From Saccharothrix sp. NRRL B-16314 (GTDB lineage Bacteria > Actinomycetota > Actinomycetes > Mycobacteriales > Pseudonocardiaceae), in assembly GCF_000716595.1 (NCBI RefSeq), contig NZ_JNXC01000047.1, positions 1 through 47,490 of the forward strand: a stretch of 47,490 bases of DNA, read 5' to 3'. Of the stretch, positions 41,343-47,490 are shown piece after piece (the stretch's first letter is position 1; each line of letters starts with the position of its first letter). Position numbers and translations under genes: made by a program. Below the pieces are notes generated by a model. That model was not told the origin of the DNA and did not search any database. It was given only the letters and a program-made list of their open reading frames with translations.

Positions 41343-41896
41343 GGCCTCGTCCTCTCTATCCGCTGGTCGGGAACAGTGGCCTGGGCCCACGACCGGTACT
41401 GCCGGCCGCCGTACAGCAACGGGGTGGCCGGGTCGGCGTGCACCCGGCGCACCGAGCCGAAGACCACGACGTGGTCGCCCGCCGACCGGCTGTCCCAGAC
41501 CGCGCACTCGGCGACCGCGTGCGCGTGGCGGGACAGCCACGGAAGCCCGTCCTCGGGACTGGGCGCCCACTCCACCTCGGCGAAGCGGTCGGCGACCGGG
41601 GACGCGAAGACCTCGGCCGCGCCGCGCCCGCGGTGGTGGAGCAGGTTGACGGCGAACGCGCCGGTGCGGCGCAGCGCGGCGAGGGTGCCGCTGCGCGCGT
41701 GCAGGCACACCAGCAACAACGGCGGCTCCAGGCTCACCGAGGCGAGCGAAGTGCAGGTGACGCCGCGCGGTGTTCCGCCCGCCTCCCGCGCCGTCACCAC
41801 CGCCACCCCGCTGGGGAACAGGCTCATCAGGCTGCGGAAGGCGTCCGGGCTCGCCGTCTCCCGCGGTTCCGGCCGGGCCACGCGCACCACCCCCAC
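41339..41896 (-). CDS. NAD(P)H:flavin reductase (HpaC/SsuE-type, flavin reductase domain)
   Basis: 185 residues. It has the split-barrel flavin reductase pattern: DAFRSLMSLFPSGVAVVTAR, GVTCTSLASVSLEPPLLLVC, FAVNLLHHRG and the closing DHVVVFGSVRRVHAD with PLLYGGRQYRSW. Such enzymes supply free FADH2 to two-component monooxygenases and to flavin-dependent halogenases; this locus carries exactly one clear client, the halogenase. The start is uncertain: GTG at 41896 is used, but GTG at 41881 also fits. Its stop overlaps the methyltransferase start. It is divergent from the SDR operon. Confidence 0.92.
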   Translation of the reverse strand: MGVVRVARPEPRETASPDAFRSLMSLFPSGVAVVTAREAGGTPRGVTCTSLASVSLEPPLLLVCLHARSGTLAALRRTGAFAVNLLHHRGRGAAEVFASPVADRFAEVEWAPSPEDGLPWLSRHAHAVAECAVWDSRSAGDHVVVFGSVRRVHADPATPLLYGGRQYRSWAQATVPDQRIERTRP

Positions 41897-41904
41897 TCAC
41901 GCGC

Positions 41905-41922
41905 GCACGGCAGGTGCCGTGC
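41905..41922. promoter_or_regulatory. Inverted repeat in the divergent biosynthetic promoter region
   Basis: GCACGGC-aggt-GCCGTGC, 7-bp perfect arms, in the 183-base region between the flavin reductase and the SDR operon, just upstream of the reductase start. It could be a regulator operator or a leader hairpin. Confidence 0.4.
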
Positions 41923-42079
41923 GGCTCAACCGAGCATCGCGCGGGCCATCGGCCGGAGCCCTGCCCCGGAGAGGTGGCCAGTCGGGTACCCCGCCGAGGG
42001 GGCCGTCCGCCGCTCACGTCCGCTTAGCGTCGGGGCCGACATCAGCAGCCGAGACGAAGCCGAGCCTGCGGGAGTGGCG

Positions 42080-42835
42080 ATGGGCCTACACGGCAAAGCA
42101 GTGGTGGTGACCGGCGCGGGCACCGGGATCGGAGCCGCGACCGCGCTGGCCGTCGCGGCCCGCGGCGCCGCCGTGGCGCTGGTCGGGCGACGGCGGGACG
42201 TCCTGGAGGACGTCGCCGCGGCTGCGAAGGACCGCGGCGCGCCCAGGGTCGTGGTGATCCCCGCCGACCTCACCGACGACGCCGACGTCACGCGGGTGGC
42301 GGCGACCGCCCTGGCCGAGCTGGACGGGGTGGACGGACTGGTGAACAACGCGGGCACCGGCCGGTTCGCGCCGCTGCGCGACGCCGACTTCGCCGACCTG
42401 CGCCACATGTTCGACCTGCACGTCACCGCGCCCGCGCGGTTGATCCGCGAGTTCCTGCCGAGCCTGACGCGGCGGCGCGGCTCGGTGGTCAACGTGACGT
42501 CGGTGGCGGGTTCGCTGGCCGCGCCGAACCGCTCCTTCTACGGCGCCACCAAGGCCGCCGCCAACCACCTCACCCGCTCGCTGGCCCGTGAGCTGGCGCC
42601 GGACGTGCGGGTCAACGCCATCGTCCCCGGCCCGGTGGACACCCCGATCTACGACGGGCTCCCGCTGTCGGCCGACGACCTGGCCGAGTTCCGCTCGGCC
42701 CTCACCGCGGCCACGCCGATGGGCCGCTTCGGCGACCCGGCCGAGGTCGCACCGTGGATTTGCGCCCTGCTGGACGACTCGGCGTCCTGGCTGACCGGGG
42801 TGCTGCTGCCGGTGGACGGGGGGCGGTGCGCGTGA
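42080..42835 (+). CDS. Short-chain dehydrogenase/reductase 1
   Basis: 251 residues, a classical SDR: TGAGTGIG cofactor loop (12-19), NNAG, catalytic Ser-Val-Ala-Gly region (VVNVTSVAGSLA), YGATK (Tyr and Lys), and the typical C-terminus PVDGGRCA. It oxidises or reduces a carbonyl/alcohol with NAD(P)H; the substrate is not readable. The ATG at 42080 with GGGAG upstream fixes the start. Its stop overlaps the aminotransferase start in GTGA, making it the first gene of a five-gene operon. Confidence 0.94.
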   Translation: MGLHGKAVVVTGAGTGIGAATALAVAARGAAVALVGRRRDVLEDVAAAAKDRGAPRVVVIPADLTDDADVTRVAATALAELDGVDGLVNNAGTGRFAPLRDADFADLRHMFDLHVTAPARLIREFLPSLTRRRGSVVNVTSVAGSLAAPNRSFYGATKAAANHLTRSLARELAPDVRVNAIVPGPVDTPIYDGLPLSADDLAEFRSALTAATPMGRFGDPAEVAPWICALLDDSASWLTGVLLPVDGGRCA

Positions 42836-44049
42836 CCGGCTCGACCCGCACCCGACCCCGCGCGGCCATGATCCCGCCGTCCGCCGTGCACGCGATCTAC
42901 CGATCGGTGAACGCCTGGCAGGCCAGGACCGGCCGTGAAGCCGCTCGCCTCGACGTCGGCGAACCGGCGTTCGCCCCGCCGCCGGAAGCGGTCGAGGCCC
43001 TCGTGGACGCGGTCCGCTCCGGCCGCACGGGCTACACCAGCGCCGAGGGCTTGACCGAGCTGCGCGTGGCGTTGGCCGCCAAGCTCGCGGGGCAGGGCCA
43101 CGACACCGGCCCGGACCGCGTGCTCGTGTGCACGGGAGCGGCGCAGGGCCTGACGTCCCTGCTCATGTCGCTGGCCGATCCCGGTGACGAGATCCTGCTG
43201 CCCGCCCTGCACTGGCCGATCCACCTCCAGCAGAGCATGCTCGCCGGACTGCGCCCGGTCTGCTACCCGCTCGACGGGCACGGCCTGCCCGACCCTGCGG
43301 TGCTGCGCACGCTCGGGGGTCCGCGGGCACGGGTGCTGCTCCTCAACTCCCCCGCCAACCCGTCCGGCGCGGTGTACGACCGCGAGCTGATCGCCGCGCT
43401 GCTGGAAGTGGCCCGGGAACGGGACTGGCAGGTCGTCAGCGACGAGGCGTACGAGCACTTCGCCTACGACGTTCCGCACACCTGCGTCGCCGAGCTGGAG
43501 GCCGACCTCCCGCCCGGGGACCGGCGGGTGTCCACTGTGTACAGCTTCTCGAAGTCCTACGCGATGACCGGATACCGGTTGGGCTACATCGCGCTGCCGG
43601 ACGACGAACGGGCCACGACGTTCCGCGTCGTGCAGGAGGCCGCGATCCTCAGTTCGCCGACGCCGGTGCAGTACGCGGGCCTCGCCGCGTTGGCCACGGA
43701 CGCGGCGCAGGCCAACCGCGCCCGCGTCGCGTCGTCCCGGCAGGCGCTGGCGCCGCTGGTCGACGCCGGGCTGCTGAACCGCCTGCCGGCAGGCGGCTGG
43801 TTCGCCATGCTCGACCTCGCGGGCGTGGGCGGTGGCGACGCCGAGCGGTTCGCGGCGGCGCTGCTGGAGGAGGAGGCGGTCGCCCTGGCACCGGCACGGG
43901 GGTTCGCGCTGCACCCCGGGCCGGACGGCGGTTTGGAGGCCGACCCCGGCACGGCGAGCAGGCTGCGACTGGCTTTCTGCGGTGATCCGGCCGTCGTCGG
44001 CGCCGCCGCAACCCGCGTGGCCGAGTTCGCCAAGAGGTGGCGGTCGTGA
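42832..44049 (+). CDS. Class I/II PLP aminotransferase
   Basis: 405 residues. Landmarks of fold-type I aminotransferases are present: GYTSAEGLTELRVALAAKL, CTGAAQGLTSLL, NSPANPSGAVYD, SDEAYEHFAYD and the PLP lysine in YSFSKSYAMTGYRLGY (Lys241), with a final Arg in SRLRLAFCGDP for the substrate carboxylate. It would transaminate an amino acid; with a tryptophan dioxygenase next door, (halo)kynurenine giving a kynurenic acid-type quinoline by spontaneous ring closure, or (halo)tryptophan giving the indolepyruvate, are the natural candidates. GTG start overlaps the SDR stop, and its own stop overlaps the dioxygenase start (GTGA in both cases). Confidence 0.94.
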   Translation: MTGSTRTRPRAAMIPPSAVHAIYRSVNAWQARTGREAARLDVGEPAFAPPPEAVEALVDAVRSGRTGYTSAEGLTELRVALAAKLAGQGHDTGPDRVLVCTGAAQGLTSLLMSLADPGDEILLPALHWPIHLQQSMLAGLRPVCYPLDGHGLPDPAVLRTLGGPRARVLLLNSPANPSGAVYDRELIAALLEVARERDWQVVSDEAYEHFAYDVPHTCVAELEADLPPGDRRVSTVYSFSKSYAMTGYRLGYIALPDDERATTFRVVQEAAILSSPTPVQYAGLAALATDAAQANRARVASSRQALAPLVDAGLLNRLPAGGWFAMLDLAGVGGGDAERFAAALLEEEAVALAPARGFALHPGPDGGLEADPGTASRLRLAFCGDPAVVGAAATRVAEFAKRWRS

Positions 44050-44747
44050 ACGGCGTGACCTACTCCGGGTACCTCCGCCTGCCCGAACTGCTCGCCGCGA
44101 TCCGGCCCCTGTCCTCACCGCGCGACCGGCGGGTGCACAGCGCCGAGCACTTCTTCATCGTCGCCCACCAGGCTTCCGAGCTGTGGCTGCGCCACGTCCT
44201 GGTCGACCTCGACCTCGCCGTGCACGCCGTCGACGACGGCCGGCCGGAGACGGGCACCGCGGTCACGGCACGCGCGGCCGGGGTGCTGCGCCTGCTCGCC
44301 GACCACGTCGGACTGCTGCGGGCGCTGTCACCCCGGGACTTCGCCGACTTCCGGGGCCTGCTCGGCCAGGCCAGTGGCGCGCACTCGGGCCAGTTCCGGG
44401 CGGTGCGCCGGGTCCTGGGCCTGGAGGACGGCGACGGACCGCTCTGGACGGCGCTCGTCACGGCCGTTCGCGGAAGTGGCCGCACCGTGGCGGACCTCTA
44501 CGCGACCGCCGACGACGGCGATCCGCTGTTCCGCCTCGCCGAGTCGCTGATCGAGCTGAGCCAGGCTTACTGGACCTGGCAGATGGTCCACGTCGAAGTG
44601 GTGCGCCGCAGCATCGGCACGGCACGGGGAACCGGGCGCACCAGCGGCGCGGAGTACCTGGCGGGCAGGCTCGGCGCCCCGTTCCCCGAGCTGTGGGAAG
44701 CGCGCACGCGCCTGCACGAGAGCTCGACGGTCCCCCTCCCGCGTTAG
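44046..44747 (+). CDS. Tryptophan 2,3-dioxygenase family haemoprotein
   Basis: 233 residues, shorter than the usual 270-280. It opens the indole ring of tryptophan with O2 to give N-formylkynurenine. Conserved positions seen: Tyr6 and Tyr9 (YSGYLRLPELL), Phe37 and the distal His41 (FIVAHQASELW), Arg103 (DFADFRGLLGQASG) for the carboxylate, the proximal haem His182 (MVHVEVVRRSIG) and Thr196 in GTGRTSG. The missing length is mainly between about residues 60 and 95 and at the C-terminus. The GTG at 44046 is favoured by AAGAGG and the GTGA overlap. With the halogenase it implies halo-N-formylkynurenine. Confidence 0.94.
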   Translation: MNGVTYSGYLRLPELLAAIRPLSSPRDRRVHSAEHFFIVAHQASELWLRHVLVDLDLAVHAVDDGRPETGTAVTARAAGVLRLLADHVGLLRALSPRDFADFRGLLGQASGAHSGQFRAVRRVLGLEDGDGPLWTALVTAVRGSGRTVADLYATADDGDPLFRLAESLIELSQAYWTWQMVHVEVVRRSIGTARGTGRTSGAEYLAGRLGAPFPELWEARTRLHESSTVPLPR

Positions 44748-44754
44748 GAGCGCC

Positions 44755-45675
44755 ATGTCACCCCGCACCGGCCCGGTCCTCATCACCGGGTGTTCCTCCG
44801 GCATCGGTCGCATCACCGCCGAGCACCTGCTGGCCCGGGGCCACGTGGTGTGCGCGACGGCCCGCGACCCGCGATCGCTGACCGCCCTGGCGCGGGCCGG
44901 CGCCGAGACCGCACGCCTCGACGTGACCGACGCGGACATGGCGCGGGACGTGGTCGCCGACCTGGAACGGCGCCACGGCCGCATCGGCGCGCTGGTGAAC
45001 AACGCCGGGTACGGCGAGTACGGGCCGGTGGAGACCGTGTCCCTCGATCGCGCCCGGCAGCAGTTCGAGACGAACGTGCTCGGCCTGGCCCGGATGTGCC
45101 AGCTCGTGCTGCCCGGGATGCGGCGCGCGGGTGGCGGTCGCATCGTCAACATGTCCTCGATCGGCGGGCGGATGACGTTCCCCGGCGGCGGCTTCTACAA
45201 CGCGTCCAAGTACGCCGTGGAGGCCGTCTCCGACGCGCTGCGCTTCGAGACCGCGCCGTTCGGGGTGTCGGTGAGCGTGGTCGAGCCGAACCTCATCCGG
45301 AACACCCGCTTCGAAGATCACGTGAGCGAGTCGTTGACGAGCAACACCGCGGTCGACGGCCCCTACGCGGGTCTGCTCGCGGCGATCCGCGACCAGATGC
45401 ACCGCTGCTTCGACAACGACAGGATGAGCACGCCGCCGCAGGCCGTCGCCCGAACGGTCGAGCGGGCGCTCACCGATCGTTCACCCCGGGCCCGCTATGT
45501 CGTCTCGATCGGCGGCAAGCTCATTCTCGCCAGTGGGCGGATTTTCCCGTCCAAGTCGATGGACAACATCCTGCGGCGGCAGTTCGGCCTCGCCACGGAC
45601 GGTTCCTACACCGGAAAGCACGCAGCCAGGCGACCGGATGACAAGGGCGATAGCATCGAAGTTATCAACCAATAA
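44755..45675 (+). CDS. Short-chain dehydrogenase/reductase 2
   Basis: 306 residues, classical SDR: TGCSSGIG loop, NNAGYGEYGPVE, catalytic Ser in IVNMSSIGGRM and YNASKYAVEAVSDALRFE. It is longer than SDR 1 because of a C-terminal extension (RYVVSIGGKLILASGRIFPS and onward) seen in some retinol/steroid-type SDRs. The TAGGAG before the ATG overlaps the dioxygenase stop region, 7 bases away. A substrate is not readable. It shows no closer likeness to SDR 1 than family level, so it is probably a second step, not a duplicate. Confidence 0.93.
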   Translation: MSPRTGPVLITGCSSGIGRITAEHLLARGHVVCATARDPRSLTALARAGAETARLDVTDADMARDVVADLERRHGRIGALVNNAGYGEYGPVETVSLDRARQQFETNVLGLARMCQLVLPGMRRAGGGRIVNMSSIGGRMTFPGGGFYNASKYAVEAVSDALRFETAPFGVSVSVVEPNLIRNTRFEDHVSESLTSNTAVDGPYAGLLAAIRDQMHRCFDNDRMSTPPQAVARTVERALTDRSPRARYVVSIGGKLILASGRIFPSKSMDNILRRQFGLATDGSYTGKHAARRPDDKGDSIEVINQ

Positions 45676-45678
45676 CTT
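45659..45678. repeat. AT-rich inverted repeat at the SDR 2 stop codon
   Basis: AAGTTAT-caacca-ATAACTT, perfect 7-bp arms in otherwise GC-rich sequence. The right arm contains the TAA stop of SDR 2, and the flavin monooxygenase begins 22 bases later. It may be an operator or a processing hairpin. Confidence 0.5.
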
Positions 45679-45699
45679 GGATGTCGGAATGGGCGGCCC

Positions 45700-46758
45700 A
45701 TGATCGACAGAACAGATGTCCTGATCATCGGCGGCGGGCAGGCCGGGCTGGCCGTCGGCCAGTTCCTGCGGCGGGCGGGCGTCGCGCCGCGCATCGTCGA
45801 CGCCAACCCCGAGGTGGGCTGGACGTGGCGACGGCGGTGGGACTCCCTGCGGCTGTTCACCGAGGCCAAGCGCAACGACCTACCCGGGATGCGCTTCCCC
45901 GGCCGGCGCAGCGCGGTGCCGGGCAAGGACCAGACGGCCGACTACCTCGTGGCGTACGCGCGGCGGTTCGGGTTGGACGTCGAGTGCGACACCGCGGTCG
46001 AGCGGCTGACCGCGGAGACCGGTGGACCGGCGCGTTACCTGGCCGTCGCCGGCGGTAGGGAGCTCTGGGCCGACCACGTCGTCGTCGCGACCGGCCCCAC
46101 CGGCAACCCGCGCGTGCCCGGCATCGCCGACCTGGTCGATCCCGGCGTCTTCCAGGTGCACGCCGCCGAGTACCGCAACCCGGCGCAACTGCCGGACGGC
46201 CCGGCGCTGGTGGTGGGCGCGGGCAACTCCGGCGCCGAGATCGCCGTCGAGTTGGCCGCCACCCGCCCGGTGTGGCTCGCGGGCCGCGACGTGGGCACCC
46301 TGCCGGTCCGGCTCGGCGGACTGCCGTACCGGCTGCTCGACAGGTTCCTCACCTCCGACACGCCGCCGGGCCGGTCGATGGCGCGCAAGAACTCGGGCAA
46401 GGGCACTCCCCTCGTGCGGCTCTCCCCTGAAGACGTCACCGCCGCCGGTGTGCGCAGGCTGCCCCGGGTGGACGACATCGCGGACGGGATGCCGGTGGCG
46501 GCAGGCACCCGACTGGAGCCCGCGGCCATCATCTGGGCCACGGGCTACACCCAGGACTACTCCTGGATCAAGCTCCCGGTGCTGGGCGACAGCGGAGATC
46601 CCACACACCACCGCGGGGTGGTGTCCGGCGAGCCGGGGCTGTACGTGATCGGACTGCCGTTCCTGCACTCCTTCGCGTCCTCGTTGCTCATGGGGATGAA
46701 TCGGGACGCCCGGCACATCGCCCGCGTGGTCCTGGGCCGACTGGCGCGCAGCCGGTGA
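45700..46758 (+). CDS. Flavin monooxygenase-like protein, last gene of the operon
   Basis: 352 residues. It has an N-terminal FAD motif (LIIGGGQAGLAVGQFLRR), a second dinucleotide motif (LVVGAGNSGAEIAVELA), the FMO-type VHAAEYRNPAQL segment, and a C-terminal ATGY (IIWATGYTQDYSW). This is the CzcO/YUCCA-like flavin monooxygenase layout, needing NADPH. In the locus it could carry out N- or C-oxidation; with the aminotransferase it recalls the plant TAA/YUC route from tryptophan through indolepyruvate to indole-3-acetate, as an alternative to the kynurenine reading. ATG at 45700 is well placed. A more distant paralogue is at 26277. Confidence 0.9.
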   Translation: MIDRTDVLIIGGGQAGLAVGQFLRRAGVAPRIVDANPEVGWTWRRRWDSLRLFTEAKRNDLPGMRFPGRRSAVPGKDQTADYLVAYARRFGLDVECDTAVERLTAETGGPARYLAVAGGRELWADHVVVATGPTGNPRVPGIADLVDPGVFQVHAAEYRNPAQLPDGPALVVGAGNSGAEIAVELAATRPVWLAGRDVGTLPVRLGGLPYRLLDRFLTSDTPPGRSMARKNSGKGTPLVRLSPEDVTAAGVRRLPRVDDIADGMPVAAGTRLEPAAIIWATGYTQDYSWIKLPVLGDSGDPTHHRGVVSGEPGLYVIGLPFLHSFASSLLMGMNRDARHIARVVLGRLARSR

Positions 46759-46835
46759 CCGGTGCCTTGCTTACTCGGTCGTTATACCTGGTCGAGTGAT
46801 GATCCGGGAATGCCTGTTCGAATACCGTTGGGGCC

Positions 46836-47490
46836 ATGGATGTTTCGCCTGTGCCGCTGCTGACCGAGGACGACGTGTTCGCCGCCGTCGCCGCGGTCGA
46901 GGCGTCCGCGCGGGCGTTGCACCGGCGGCGGTTGGAGTTGCTGTCACAGGTGTTGCGGTGCGGGTACGACCTGGACGCGTACCGGCGGTTGGTGCGGGCG
47001 AACCCTGCGGAGGTGAAGCAGTGGATCGCACAGGTGGAGTTGTACCTGCCGTCCACCGCGCCCACCGGGCAACCGTTGCCGCCCTTGCATCCTGTCGTCG
47101 GTGCCGCGTTGGCGGAAGGCGAGCTGTCGGATGGTCACCTGCGGGAGTTGACGCGGACAATCACCACGTTGAAGCTGCCCGACTGGTCGCAGGAGACGTT
47201 GGTCGAGGCGGCGCGGTCGGTGGAGCCGAAGGTGATCCGTCAGCTCGCCGACCGCATCCGCGACCGGATCGAAGGACCGGGCGCACCGGTTCGGTGAGGC
47301 GTTCGCCGACGTGATCACGCTGGCGTCGCGGTCGGGGGATCTGCCGTCGGAGGCCGGGGAACGGCCGCACATCAGCGTCACCCTGGACTTCGAGACGTTG
47401 CGGCGGGGTGTGGGGCACGCGGTGCTCGACGGTGACCGCTATCTGAGTGCGGCGCAGGCGCGGCGGATCGCGTGTGACGCCAAGGTGATC
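46836..47490 (+). pseudogene. DUF222/HNH endonuclease-type gene with internal deletion and frameshift (runs off window)
   Basis: ATG at 46836 opens a DUF222 N-terminus: RRRLELLSQVLRCGYDLDAY, WIAQVELYLPSTAPTG and KLPDWSQETLVEAARSVEPK. The frame reaches RQLADRIRDRIEGPGAPVR and stops (TGA at 47295-47297). One frame over, the domain resumes with HRFGEAFADVITLASRSGD and RRIACDAKVI at the window end. In this family about 50-60 residues normally lie between those blocks (the FHYRYNRDG... part), so both an internal deletion and a frameshift are indicated. An HNH domain normally follows beyond the window. Such repeat-family genes are numerous in actinomycetes. Confidence 0.75.

Noticed and set aside
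35714..46758. Pyrrolnitrin-type or violacein/rebeccamycin-type cluster
   Set aside because: No PrnC/PrnD, chromopyrrolic acid synthase or StaP-like genes; the TDO homologue keeps canonical TDO residues rather than PrnB features.
42080..46758. Presence of kynureninase or arylformamidase in the operon
   Set aside because: Neither a second PLP kynureninase nor a formamidase (HGGYW- or KynB-type motif) is seen; the two extra enzymes are SDRs. The alpha/beta hydrolase at 29353 is too far away and its motifs do not point to this role.
1..47490. CRISPR arrays, tRNA or rRNA genes, insertion sequences, phage attachment sites
   Set aside because: No regularly spaced repeats, tRNA-like cloverleaf with CCA-type ends, transposase motifs or integrase were found on reading both strands by eye.

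Overview
The window is very GC-rich, with GTG starts, strong GGAGG-type ribosome binding sites and many 1-4 base stop/start overlaps. Gene content (Ser/Thr kinase-WD40 protein, DUF574 methyltransferase, WXG-type protein, AbfB and ricin-type secreted glycosidases, DUF222/HNH gene) points to a filamentous actinomycete, probably order Pseudonocardiales. That placement is an inference; no rRNA or other marker is present.

Layout. 1-960: start of a gene leaving the window on the left, a mostly gene-free stretch with a doubtful gene relic, then a yybP-ykoY-type (Mn2+) riboswitch. 977-2118: TerC-family membrane protein and a coupled 38-residue membrane peptide. 2145-4003: doxX-like/folE operon divergent from a cysteine-rich ArsR/SufR-like regulator. 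4010-4520: 5'-truncated LacI-family relic. 4624-9435: a very large secreted subtilase and a small membrane protein. 9552-14451: Ser/Thr kinase-STAND-WD40 protein with a small FHA-like partner. 14481-19360: ABC exporter divergent from two secreted AbfB/GH43 enzymes, with LacI-type operators between. 19536-32398: accessory genes, including an EF-hand protein, GNAT, WXG-type pair, DUF574 methyltransferase, AraC- and HxlR-type regulators, a LinA-like nucleotidyltransferase, LRV-repeat protein, flavoprotein, SGNH hydrolase, SnoaL-like protein, hydrolase, thioesterase, VOC and SRPBCC proteins. 32535-35413: two secreted glycosidases with ricin-type domains under an operator that matches those at 16.4 kb.

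35714-46758 is the most interesting part: a compact, undescribed-looking biosynthetic locus. It has a PyrH/SttH-type tryptophan halogenase, CPA2 antiporter, class A flavin monooxygenase, flavin reductase plus O-methyltransferase (overlapping), and a coupled operon SDR - class I aminotransferase - tryptophan 2,3-dioxygenase - SDR - flavin monooxygenase. There is no NRPS, PKS, kynureninase or recognisable formamidase. The simplest reading is that tryptophan is halogenated, its indole ring opened to a halo-(N-formyl)kynurenine, then transaminated, hydroxylated and O-methylated to a small halogenated aromatic such as a kynurenic-acid-type quinoline; the product is inference. The window ends in a DUF222/HNH gene that carries an internal deletion and frameshift.
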